Positions 33,028 to 40,719 of a stretch of 64,000 nt of DNA are shown here, in pieces (position 1 is the stretch's first letter; every line of letters starts with the position of its first letter). The notes below the pieces were generated by a model. That model saw only the letters and a program-made list of their open reading frames with translations. It searched no databases and was not told the DNA's origin. Source of the stretch: Acidobacteriota bacterium (GTDB lineage: Bacteria; Acidobacteriota; Aminicenantia; Aminicenantales; Saccharicenantaceae); NCBI GenBank assembly GCA_029569255.1, contig JAKQUO010000023.1:1-64000 (forward strand). The letters are read 5' to 3'. A program made the position numbers and the translations under genes.

Positions 33028-34415
33028 CGCGGGGCCCCTTCGGCCTCGGGCACGCTGGCCGCGGCCACGGCCTGGCCCACGCGCCGGCTCTTCTCGTCGA
33101 GCAGGTGGATGCGGACCCGGGCCGCCGTCTCCGGGAACGACGAGGCCAGGACCTCGGCCGCCTTGTCGACGATGAGCTTGCCGCCCGGCCCGGACAGGAC
33201 CCGCCCCAGGACGAGCAGGTTCCTGAGGCCGTAGAAGACCTCGTACCAGGGGACCGTGCAGCCGAGATAGACGCCGATCGACTCGAAGACGCGGCCGGCC
33301 GGGGCGTCGCCGCGGCCCATGAGCGCCTGGACCTCGCTCAGCCGCTCCGGCAGCCGCATCCCCTCCGGGAACGACAGGCCCGCGGCCAGGGCCAGCCGGC
33401 CCACGGCTTGCTGGGAGAAATAGTTGGCCCCGACGCCGCGGTCGCCGGACCACTCGTCGACGGGGGCCCCGGGGCTGAGGTCGACCGGGGCGAAGGCCAG
33501 CTCGTCGAGCCAGCCGGGGATGTGCCCGTCCGGGTCGAGGAAGCCGGCCGCCTCGCTCGAGCCCATGGCCACGCCGAGGACCCCCGTCTCGCCGAGCGAC
33601 AGCCGGCCGGCCAGGGCGGTGACCTCGCCGTCGTTGAGGACCTCGAAGGGAACGCCCCACTCCGCGGCCAGGCGGCCGAAGAGGCCCTTGACCTTGGCCT
33701 CGAAGAGGTCGGGCGGCACCGAGCGGAAGAGCGAGGCGACGCGGACCTGGTTGCGGATGATGATGCCGGCCGACGAGCCGCCGATGGCGTCGACGCGGGG
33801 GAGGTGCGAGGCGGCCTTTTTCAGGCCGGCCTGGATGTGACGGTAGTGGTAGTCCGGGTCGGCCTGCTCGCCGGGCGCCCAGGGGATCTCCTCGCTGAAG
33901 ACGGGCTCGCCGTCGACGACGGCCGCGACCTTGAAGTCGCTCGCGCCGAGGTCGAAGCCGACGCGGAAGCCCTTCAGGTGGCCGCCGGGGAAGCGGACGG
34001 CCTCGCGGGGCTCGGGGAAGGTCGCCGGGCTGTGCAGGGCGACCTCGAACGGGCGCTCGTAGACGCCGGACATCGTCCGGACGTCGAAGGCCCGGGGCCC
34101 GGTCTCGGAGTAGTCGGCCTTGAGGCGGCGCCCGATCGCGGCCGGGCCCTGGACGTGGAGGCGCCAGCCGCCGCGCGACCAGAGCAGGAACTTGGCCGCG
34201 CGCTCGACGATCCGGTAGGTCGCTTCCGGGTCGGCGTCACGGCCGGGGGCGACGGCCTCGAAGACCGAGATGAGCCCGTCCTCGCGCTCGACGGCCAGCC
34301 GGAGCGGGACGGGACCGGAGGCCCGGGCCCGGTCCAGGTAGGCGGTCCAGGCCAGGACGGCCGGCTCGAAGCCGGGGTCGCAGGGAGGCCGCGCGACGGG
34401 CCCGCGGGGGGTCAT
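33024..34415 (-). CDS. ROK-like sugar kinase/ATPase with N-terminal extension
   Basis: This 463-residue protein has a ROK/ASKHA fold from about residue 150: phosphate loop VGFDLGASDFKVAAV, then GGSSAGIIIRN, LNDGEVTALAGRL and GVAMGSSEAAGFLD. The usual CGxCGxxGC zinc motif is not seen. The first 145 residues are an unusual extension that may bind sugar or regulate. It could phosphorylate an amino sugar before deacetylation by the PIG-L protein and deamination by NagB. It overlaps both neighbours by 4 bases. Confidence 0.75.
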   Translation of the reverse strand: MTPRGPVARPPCDPGFEPAVLAWTAYLDRARASGPVPLRLAVEREDGLISVFEAVAPGRDADPEATYRIVERAAKFLLWSRGGWRLHVQGPAAIGRRLKADYSETGPRAFDVRTMSGVYERPFEVALHSPATFPEPREAVRFPGGHLKGFRVGFDLGASDFKVAAVVDGEPVFSEEIPWAPGEQADPDYHYRHIQAGLKKAASHLPRVDAIGGSSAGIIIRNQVRVASLFRSVPPDLFEAKVKGLFGRLAAEWGVPFEVLNDGEVTALAGRLSLGETGVLGVAMGSSEAAGFLDPDGHIPGWLDELAFAPVDLSPGAPVDEWSGDRGVGANYFSQQAVGRLALAAGLSFPEGMRLPERLSEVQALMGRGDAPAGRVFESIGVYLGCTVPWYEVFYGLRNLLVLGRVLSGPGGKLIVDKAAEVLASSFPETAARVRIHLLDEKSRRVGQAVAAASVPEAEGAPR

Positions 34416-35659
34416 TTCTCCTTGAACTCCACGGAGACGGGGACGAGCAGCCGCGCGGCCGTCTCCTCGACCCGGCGGGGCCAGGTCTTGGCCGCGGGCG
34501 CGCCGGGCGCGGTGACGCCCCGCTCCCAGGCGCCGGCCAGCCAATAGGTCAGCTTCGCGCCGGGCCGGACCCGGAGCTTGAGGCCGCGGTCGACGGCGGT
34601 CTCGTCGGTCCCGGCCAGGGCGGCGGGCGGGATGACCGCGGCCAGCCCGATCTCGCCGGCGCCGGCCGCGCCCCGGCCCCACACGGCCAGAAAGCCCCGG
34701 TCGTTGTCCTGAACGACGGTCTCGCCGGGGAGCTTCTGGAGGGCCGGCCCGGCCAGGACCGGGCCGGCGGGAGCGGCCGAAACGGCGAGGTCCTGGCGGG
34801 TGAAGGCGCAGTCGGCGAAGGCCGAGGAGGTGACCGTGAGCGTCGCCTGGCCCGCGGCGGCGGCGACGGGCGGATAGACGGCCCGGACGACCGCGCGCAA
34901 GGGGCCCGAGGCCAGGACCTTCACGGCGGGCCGGCCGGCGGCCGCGCCGAAGAGCGGGCGCCGGGCCGCGCCGTCCCAGAGGACGAGGCCGCCGAGGCCG
35001 GCCGACTCGCCGGCGTCGAGGACGTCCATGCCCCAGTCCTGCCGCCTGGTCTCGGCCGTCGGGAGCTTCTTGAGGATGAGGCCCGGCTGGAGCTTGCCGT
35101 AGAACTCGATCCGGCCGCGGACGAGCTTGAAGGCGGCCAGGTCCGATTCCCAGGCGGCTTCGGGGCCGTCGGGCTCCCAGGCCTCCCGGGCGTAGGCCTT
35201 GTCGGTCGTGATGAGCCGGGGCAGGCTGCGCCCGGGCGTCCAGTAGCAGACGAGCCGGGTCGTGGACGACGGGGGCAGGGTGCGGACGACGACGATCTCG
35301 TCGTGGTAGCGGTCTTTGTCGAGGTCGTCGGCCTGGGAGACGACCAGAGTGTATTCGCCGCCCTTGACCTCGAACAGGGCGAACATGTAGGTGTTGAAGT
35401 CCCAGGCGACCGAGTCCCGGATCGCGGCGACGGGGATGACGACGGGGTGGTTCTCGAGGGTGAGCGGCGAGGGGTTGCGGACCTCGACGACGAAGCTCTT
35501 GGTGAAGCCGAGGGCCTCGGGGCTCATCGCCCGCCCGACGGTCTGGCCGGCGGAGGCGGGCGCGGCGGCGGGAAGGGCGCCGGCGGCGGCGAGCCCGGCC
35601 AGGAGGGCCAGGGCGGCGGCCGAGGCCGGGCGCGGGGGAGGGGCGGGACGAGGGCGCAT
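34412..35659 (-). CDS. DUF4861 exported protein
   Basis: This 415-residue exported protein has a long signal (about residues 12-38) and a DUF4861-like domain. Visible features are FVVEVRNPSPLTLENHPVVIPV, WDFNTYMFALF, DDLDKDRYHDEIVV and RRQDWGMDVLDAG. Related proteins sit in polysaccharide or glycoside use loci. I picked the start at 35659 because GGAAAGGAG precedes it; another ATG at 35695 would add 12 residues. It leads the operon for ROK, PIG-L and NagB. Catalytic residues are not known to me. Confidence 0.65.
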   Translation of the reverse strand: MRPRPAPPPRPASAAALALLAGLAAAGALPAAAPASAGQTVGRAMSPEALGFTKSFVVEVRNPSPLTLENHPVVIPVAAIRDSVAWDFNTYMFALFEVKGGEYTLVVSQADDLDKDRYHDEIVVVRTLPPSSTTRLVCYWTPGRSLPRLITTDKAYAREAWEPDGPEAAWESDLAAFKLVRGRIEFYGKLQPGLILKKLPTAETRRQDWGMDVLDAGESAGLGGLVLWDGAARRPLFGAAAGRPAVKVLASGPLRAVVRAVYPPVAAAAGQATLTVTSSAFADCAFTRQDLAVSAAPAGPVLAGPALQKLPGETVVQDNDRGFLAVWGRGAAGAGEIGLAAVIPPAALAGTDETAVDRGLKLRVRPGAKLTYWLAGAWERGVTAPGAPAAKTWPRRVEETAARLLVPVSVEFKEK

Positions 35660-35727
35660 CCGAAGGGTCTCCTTTCCGGCCGGATTCACGTCCATTCTAC
35701 TCCATTTGCCGGGGGAATTGCGACGCT

Positions 35728-36588
35728 TCAGGTGATGAGGTGGGATTTGAAGCCCTTGCCCAGGACGTCGTAGGTGTCGTTGATGACGACGAAGGCCTCG
35801 GGGTCGGTCTTCTTGATGAAGGCGCGCAGGTCCGAGAGCTGCTTGCGGTGGATGACCGTCAGGATGATCTCGCCCTCGCGGTTGAGGTAGAGCGAGCGGG
35901 AGCGCAGGGCCGAGCCGCTGCGGTCGAGGCCGTGGAGGATGTATTCGGCGATCTCGGCCGTCCGCGACGAGGTGATGATGACCATCTTGGAATAGCTCCA
36001 GCCCTCGAGGACCATGTCTATGACCTTGGTCGAGAGGAACAGGACGAGGTAGCCGTAGAGCGGGGCCTCGAGGCGGCCGAAGGCGAAGCCGGAGGCGGAG
36101 ATGACGACGAAGTCGGCGATCATGATGCCGAAGCCCAGGGACATCCCGGTGTGCTTGCTGATGACCATGCCGATGATGTCCGAGCCGCCGGTCGAGGCCC
36201 GGCCGCGGAAGACGATGCCCAGGCCGAGTCCGAGCATGACCCCGCCGTAGATCGCGGCCAGGACGGCGTTGTCGGTGGCCGAGGGCACCCGGAGGACCTT
36301 GTCGAAGAGGTCGATGAACAGCGACGAGACGATCAGCCCGGCCAGGCTGTGGATGACGTACCTCTTGCCCATCGTCTTGAGGCCCAGGAGGAAGACGGGG
36401 ACGTTGAGGACGAGGATGAGGGCGCCGACCGGGAGGCCGGCGAAGTAATTGATGATGATGGCGACGCCCGAGACGCCGCCGGGGACGAAGTGGTGGGGGA
36501 TGAGGAACATCGGGTAGGCCAGGCCCGAGAGGGCGCAGCCGACGACGAGGAGCAGGGCGTTCCTGAGCTTGTCCGCGAACTTGTCCAT
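35728..36588 (-). CDS. YitT family membrane protein (DUF161 plus DUF2179)
   Basis: This 286-residue protein has five or six membrane helices in the first 200 residues, with family markers FLIPHHFVPGGVSGVAI and VFRGRASTGGSDIIGMVI. A cytoplasmic DUF2179 domain follows with IITSSRTAEIAEYILHGLDRS and EGEIILTVIHRKQL. The function of YitT proteins is not established. The promoter upstream is strong and the gene is monocistronic, with a weak GGAG-type ribosome-binding site. Confidence 0.9.
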   Translation of the reverse strand: MDKFADKLRNALLLVVGCALSGLAYPMFLIPHHFVPGGVSGVAIIINYFAGLPVGALILVLNVPVFLLGLKTMGKRYVIHSLAGLIVSSLFIDLFDKVLRVPSATDNAVLAAIYGGVMLGLGLGIVFRGRASTGGSDIIGMVISKHTGMSLGFGIMIADFVVISASGFAFGRLEAPLYGYLVLFLSTKVIDMVLEGWSYSKMVIITSSRTAEIAEYILHGLDRSGSALRSRSLYLNREGEIILTVIHRKQLSDLRAFIKKTDPEAFVVINDTYDVLGKGFKSHLIT

Positions 36589-36616
36589 GGGGTTTTCTCC
36601 GCAGGATTCGGGCGCT

Positions 36617-36644
36617 ATTATACTCCGTTGCCTGCCGAATGCAA
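36617..36644 (-). promoter_or_regulatory. Promoter of the YitT gene
   Basis: On the minus strand TTGCAT (36639-36644) and a perfect TATAAT (36617-36622) are separated by 16 bases, 29 bases before the start codon. Confidence 0.65.
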
Positions 36645-36850
36645 TGTGCTCGACGGCCGCGGCGGGGTCTCGGGGATCGTCTCCGCTCGCTGCGGTGAGT
36701 TTTCACGCCGTCCCGGTCCGGAGCCCGTTCTTAGGTCTCCGTCCCGAGGCCGGCTAACTCACCGCTTGATGCTCTCTCCGACGACACCCCTCGATCCCTC
36801 ATCCGCGGCCCGCTCGTGCCCATATCTTGGGGGGGCAAGACCCGTTGTAA

Positions 36851-36877
36851 GGGGACATGTACCCGGTACGTGTCCCC
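36851..36877. repeat. Single-hairpin copy of the GGGACATGT repeat
   Basis: This 27-base near-perfect palindrome has arms GGGGACATGTACC and GGTACGTGTCCCC around one central base. It matches the hairpins of the elements at 400-550 and 58224-58366 but lacks their leader sequence. Confidence 0.8.
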
Positions 36878-36949
36878 ATCGTCGGGAGGGCCGCCCGGCT
36901 TCCCGGCGCCCGGCCATCTGTGCTATGTTTAGGCGCGAGGAGGCGCGGC

Positions 36950-38002
36950 ATGGCCGGCATCGCGACGTTCGGCGAGATTTTGCTCCGGCTGTCGCCGCCG
37001 GGGAAAGAGCTCCTGTTCCAGTCGCCCGAGCTGCGGGCCAGCTTCGGCGGCGCCGAGGCCAACGTGGCCGTGTCGCTGGCGGCCTGGGGCCACCGCGCGC
37101 GCTGGATCTCGGTCGTCCCGGCGAACCCGGTCGGCGACGCGGCCCTGGGCGAGCTCCGGCGCCGCGGCGTGGACGTCGGGGCGGTCGTCCGCGGCGGCCG
37201 TCGGCTGGGGATCTATTTCGCCGAGGCCGGCGCCAACGGGCGGCCTTCGCAGGTCGTTTACGACCGCGAGGGCTCGGCCGTCGCCGAGGCTGGGCCCGGA
37301 GCCATCGACTGGGAGAAGGCCCTCGACGGGATGGGCCGGCTCCACGTCACGGGCATCACGCCCGCCCTCGGCGCCAAGGCCGCGGCCCTGACCCTCGAGG
37401 CGGTCGCGGCCGCCCGGGCCCGGGGCCTGCCCGTCTCGGTGGACCTGAATTACCGCTCCAAGCTGTGGCGGTACGGCCGCCCGGCCCCGGAGGTCATGCG
37501 CGAGATCGCGGGATTCGCCGACACGCTCATCGGCAACGAGGAGGACTGCCAGAAAGCGCTCGGGATGGGCGGCGCGTCGGGCGGCGTGTCGGGCGGCGCG
37601 CCCGGCGCCGGGGCAGGGAAGCTCGACGCCGGGGCCTTCGAGGCCCTGACGGCGGAGGTCATGGCCGCCTTCCCCAATCTCGACCGGGTGGCCGTCACGC
37701 TGCGCGAGAGCCTGAGCGCGGACTGGAACCGCTGGTCGGCCGTCCTGAGGAGCCGGTCCGGGTTCCTGACCGGGCCGGTCCACGAGATCCGGCACGTCGT
37801 CGATCGCATCGGGACGGGCGACGCCTTCGCCGCCGGGCTCATCCACGGGCTGGGCCGGTTCGCCGCCGAGGCCGAGGCCCTGGCCTTCGCCGTGGCGGCC
37901 GGGGCCTTGAAGCATTCGATCCCGGGCGACTTCAATCTGGCGTCCGAGAGCGACGTCCTGGCCCTCGCCGGGGGCGACCGGTCGGGCCGGATCCGGCGGT
38001 GA
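36950..38002 (+). CDS. kdgK: 2-keto-3-deoxygluconate kinase (PfkB family)
   Basis: This 350-residue PfkB-family sugar kinase has N-terminal TFGEILLRLSP, the two-glycine motif ASFGGAEANVAVSLA, VDLNYRSKLWR and the catalytic signature VVDRIGTGDAFAAGLIHGL, where Asp is the base. A Gly/Ala-rich insert (about residues 203-225) follows IGNEEDCQKALGM, a normal KdgK region. The KDPG aldolase and an MFS transporter follow directly, which supports 2-keto-3-deoxygluconate as substrate. Phosphorylation gives KDPG for the next enzyme. Confidence 0.9.
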   Translation: MAGIATFGEILLRLSPPGKELLFQSPELRASFGGAEANVAVSLAAWGHRARWISVVPANPVGDAALGELRRRGVDVGAVVRGGRRLGIYFAEAGANGRPSQVVYDREGSAVAEAGPGAIDWEKALDGMGRLHVTGITPALGAKAAALTLEAVAAARARGLPVSVDLNYRSKLWRYGRPAPEVMREIAGFADTLIGNEEDCQKALGMGGASGGVSGGAPGAGAGKLDAGAFEALTAEVMAAFPNLDRVAVTLRESLSADWNRWSAVLRSRSGFLTGPVHEIRHVVDRIGTGDAFAAGLIHGLGRFAAEAEALAFAVAAGALKHSIPGDFNLASESDVLALAGGDRSGRIRR

Positions 38003-38025
38003 CGGGGCGCAGCGGGGAGGGCGCG

Positions 38026-38673
38026 GTGACGAAAGAACAGGCTCTCGAGACGATCCTCCGGACCAAGGTCGTGGCCGTCATCCGGATGAAGGACGCGGCC
38101 CGGCTGGCCGAGGTCGCGGCGGCGCTCGGGCGGGGCGGGGTCCGGGCGATCGAGGTCACGATGACCGTGCCCGGGGCCGCCGGGGTCATCCGCGAGCTGG
38201 CCCGGACGAAGGCGCCCGGGACGCTCGTCGGGGCCGGCACCGTGCTCGACGCCGGGACGGCCGCCGAGGTCATCGCCGCGGGGGCCGATTTCGTGGTCTC
38301 GCCGGTCACCGACATGGCCACGGTGCGGGCCTGCCGCGAGGCCGGCGTCCTGGTCGCGCCCGGGGCGTTCACGCCGACGGAGATCGTCGCGGCCTGGCGG
38401 GCCGGGGCCGACATCGTCAAGGTCTTCCCGGCCACGTCGCTCGGGCCGCGGTTCTTCCGGGATATGCGGGGGCCGCTGCCCCAGGTCCGGCTCATGCCGA
38501 CGGGCGGCGTCACGGTCGAGAACGCCCGGGAGTTCGTCGCGGCGGGCGCGGCGGCGGTGGGGCTGGGCACGGCGCTCGTCGACGCCAGGGCGGTGGAGGA
38601 GGGCGACTGGGCGGCGCTCGAGGAGCGGGCCCGGAGGCTGATGGCCTCGCTGGCGGCGGCCGGCCAGGGATGA
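38026..38673 (+). CDS. eda: KDPG/KHG aldolase
   Basis: This 215-residue class I aldolase splits 2-keto-3-deoxy-6-phosphogluconate into pyruvate and glyceraldehyde-3-phosphate. Landmarks are VVAVIRMKDA, IEVTMTVPGA (Glu base), VGAGTVLDAG, ADFVVSPVTD and the Schiff-base lysine in ADIVKVFPATSLGPRF; the phosphate loop is MPTGGVTVEN. The GTG at 38026 follows GGGGAGG and is preferred to a GTG overlapping the kinase stop. Its own stop overlaps the MFS gene by 4 bases. Confidence 0.92.
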   Translation: MTKEQALETILRTKVVAVIRMKDAARLAEVAAALGRGGVRAIEVTMTVPGAAGVIRELARTKAPGTLVGAGTVLDAGTAAEVIAAGADFVVSPVTDMATVRACREAGVLVAPGAFTPTEIVAAWRAGADIVKVFPATSLGPRFFRDMRGPLPQVRLMPTGGVTVENAREFVAAGAAAVGLGTALVDARAVEEGDWAALEERARRLMASLAAAGQG

Positions 38674-39890
38674 CGAGCGGCGCGGCCCCCCGGTCCTTCT
38701 GGAACAGGGACTTCCTGTTCGGCCTGTTCGCCTACTTCTTCCTCTTCATGGCCGTCTCGCTCTTCTTCCTCTTCCCGGTCGTCCTGGAGGCGTTCGGCCC
38801 GACCAAGGGGCGGATCGGGATGATCATGGGCGTCCACAGCGTCGTGGCCATCGCCGTCCGGCCGTTCTTCGGGCGGGTGATCGACGTGCGGGGCGGCCGC
38901 CGCATCGCCCTGCTCGGGCTGTTCATCCTCATGGCCGCGGTGCCGTTGTTCCACTTCGTCAAGGACGCCGGCTGGGCGCCCTTCCTGCTCCGGGCGTTGA
39001 CCGGGATGGGCTGGGGCATGGGCATGACGGCCACGATCGCCGCCTGCTCCGACCTGGCCCCGGCCGACCGCCTGGCCAAGTCCATGGGCGTCATCGGCGT
39101 CGCCGGGCTGGTGGCCAACGCGCTCGGGCCGCTGCTGGCCGAGGAGCTGCTGCGGAGCGGGGGGCCGGGCCGGCTCTACAACGTCAGCGTGCTCTTCCTG
39201 CTGGCCTCGCTCGGCTGCGTGCTGGCGACGCGCGAGGCCGCCTGCCCGGACGAGGGCGGCGGGGGCGGCGGGACGAACGCGCTCAAGCTCTTGCCCTGGG
39301 CCCTCGCGGCCGTCGTCGGGTCGGTGCCGGTCTTCCACGGGGCCATCCGGGGGGCGATGATCTACTTCATCGCCGTCTTCGGCAAGTCGGCCGGCATCGA
39401 GCGGGTCGGCCCGTTCTTCGTCGTCTTCTCCGTCGCGGCCATCCTGACCCGGTTCAGGCTGGGCGACCTCTCGGACCGGCGCGGGAGGAAAGCGGTCATC
39501 CTGCCGGCCGCGCTCATCATCGCCGGGAACCTGTTCGTCATCGCCGAGGTGCGGAGCTTCACGCTGCTCATGGCGACCGGGTTCGTCGGCGGGCTGGGAC
39601 AGGGGCTCATCTTCCCGGCCCTCAGCACCTACATCATCGATCTCCTCGGCCGGAAGAACAAGGGGCTGGCCATCAGCCTGTACAACTCGCTCTTCGACGT
39701 CGGCATGGGCCTCGGCGCGCCCGTGTTCGGCTGGGTCTCGGACCAGGCCGGGTACCGCTGGATGTACCGCGTCGCCGGCCTCTGCCTGCTCCTCTCGACG
39801 GCCGTCTTCATGCTCAAAGCCCCCGCAACGGAAAAGAAGGGAAAAGAAGGGAAAAGAAGGGGTCAAACCTTTAAAAGTTTAATTTTCTAG
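38670..39890 (+). CDS. MFS transporter with repeat-derived C-terminal tail
   Basis: This 406-residue major facilitator protein has 12 predicted membrane segments. The loop 2-3 signature is GRVIDVRGGRRIALLG and the matching loop 8-9 signature is GDLSDRRGRKAVIL. Its place after KDG kinase and KDPG aldolase suggests uptake of a uronate or 2-keto-3-deoxy sugar acid. The last 20 or so residues (KKGKEGKRRGQTFKSLIF) are encoded by three 10-base tandem repeats and by the left arm of an inverted repeat, and the TAG follows that arm directly. The original C-terminus has therefore been replaced. Confidence 0.85.
   Translation: MTSGAAPRSFWNRDFLFGLFAYFFLFMAVSLFFLFPVVLEAFGPTKGRIGMIMGVHSVVAIAVRPFFGRVIDVRGGRRIALLGLFILMAAVPLFHFVKDAGWAPFLLRALTGMGWGMGMTATIAACSDLAPADRLAKSMGVIGVAGLVANALGPLLAEELLRSGGPGRLYNVSVLFLLASLGCVLATREAACPDEGGGGGGTNALKLLPWALAAVVGSVPVFHGAIRGAMIYFIAVFGKSAGIERVGPFFVVFSVAAILTRFRLGDLSDRRGRKAVILPAALIIAGNLFVIAEVRSFTLLMATGFVGGLGQGLIFPALSTYIIDLLGRKNKGLAISLYNSLFDVGMGLGAPVFGWVSDQAGYRWMYRVAGLCLLLSTAVFMLKAPATEKKGKEGKRRGQTFKSLIF
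39831..39860 (+). repeat. Three perfect 10-base tandem repeats
   Basis: GAAAAGAAGG is repeated three times inside the end of the MFS gene. Ten is not a multiple of three, so gain or loss of a unit would shift the frame of the tail. Confidence 0.9.
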
Positions 39891-39933
39891 GGCGGGCACC
39901 TCCCGAAAATTAAACTTTTAAAGGTTTGACCCC
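39859..39933. repeat. 29-base perfect inverted repeat, GGGGTCAAACC family, copy 1
   Basis: Left arm 39859-39887 starts GGGGTCAAACCTTTAAAAGT and right arm 39905-39933 is its exact reverse complement, with a 17-base loop. The stop codon of the MFS gene is in the loop. A second member lies at 46701-46832. It may also act as a transcription barrier before the nitroreductase gene. Confidence 0.9.
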
Positions 39934-39953
39934 ATCCGAAAAGGAGGCGCGCG

Positions 39954-40544
39954 ATGTGCCAGGACGGCAAGAGCGTCTACGATCTCGCAGTGGAAAGGCG
40001 GACCATCCGCAAGTTCAAGCCCGACCCCGTGCCGCGGGACCTGCTCGAACGCATGGTCGACGCCGCCCGGCTGGCCCCCTCGGCGGCCAACGTCCAGCCC
40101 CTCGAGTTCATCGTCGTCGACGGGGGCGCGGCCAAGGCCGAGGTCTTCCCGGCGCTGAAGTGGGCCGCCTACATCGCCCCGGCGGGCGACCCGCGGCCGG
40201 GGGAGGAGCCGGCGGCCTACGTCGTCACGCTGGTCGACTCGAAGCTGCGGGAGAAGATGTTCGAGTACGACGTCGGCGCGGCCATGGAGAACATGATCCT
40301 CGTCGCGCTCGCCGAGGGCGTCGGGGCCTGCTGGCTGCTGTCGATAGACCGGGACCGGCTTCGGGCCGCCCTCGGCGTCCCGGACGGGTACCGCGTCGAC
40401 TCGGTCCTGGCCCTGGGCTATCCGGCCGAGGAGCCGTCGGCCGAGGTCATGGGCGAGTCCTGCCGCTACTGGAAGGACGAGGCCGGGCGCCTCCACGTCC
40501 CGAAGCGGGCCCTCGCGGCGGTCGTCCACTACGACCGCTTCTGA
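39954..40544 (+). CDS. Nitroreductase family FMN oxidoreductase
   Basis: This 196-residue FMN-dependent oxidoreductase has the typical VERRTIRKFKPDPVPRDLLERMVDAARLAPSA at the N-terminus, cut here in two pieces for reading: RRTIRKF and AARLAPSAANVQPLEF. Later AMENMILVALAEGVGACWL and GVPDGYRVDSVLALGYPAE match the family. The AAGGAGG ribosome-binding site is strong. The physiological substrate cannot be predicted. The C-terminus ends in a short charged tail. Confidence 0.9.
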   Translation: MCQDGKSVYDLAVERRTIRKFKPDPVPRDLLERMVDAARLAPSAANVQPLEFIVVDGGAAKAEVFPALKWAAYIAPAGDPRPGEEPAAYVVTLVDSKLREKMFEYDVGAAMENMILVALAEGVGACWLLSIDRDRLRAALGVPDGYRVDSVLALGYPAEEPSAEVMGESCRYWKDEAGRLHVPKRALAAVVHYDRF

Positions 40545-40665
40545 GGCGAGAGAGCGGCAAGCCCGGCCGGCTCTCCGCCCGAGAGCGGGGCTCCGGCGGC
40601 CCGCCGAACGGGGACGTGCGGCGACTGGGGGCCATCGACTTCCGGCTGGCGCCCTCTTCGATGGT

Positions 40666-40694
40666 TTGACCCTCTCCAACCGTTGCGGTATTCT
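40666..40694 (+). promoter_or_regulatory. Promoter of the M14 peptidase gene
   Basis: TTGACC at 40666-40671 and TATTCT at 40689-40694 are separated by 17 bases and lie 25 bases before the start codon, with AGGAGGT between. Confidence 0.65.
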
Positions 40695-40719
40695 TCCCCG
40701 TCAGGACAGGAGGTATTCC

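Larger units (their letters stand above)
36589..36949. other. Intergenic region between YitT and KDG kinase
   Basis: This 361-base gap holds the YitT promoter, one palindromic repeat (36851-36877) and the leader of the KDG kinase gene, whose GAGGAGG ribosome-binding site lies about 5 bases before the ATG. I see no coding frame with family-like content in either strand. Confidence 0.6.

Noticed and set aside
37999-38028. GTG overlapping the KDG kinase stop as start of the aldolase
   Set aside because: The later GTG at 38026 has a GGGGAGG ribosome-binding site and fits the family N-terminus.
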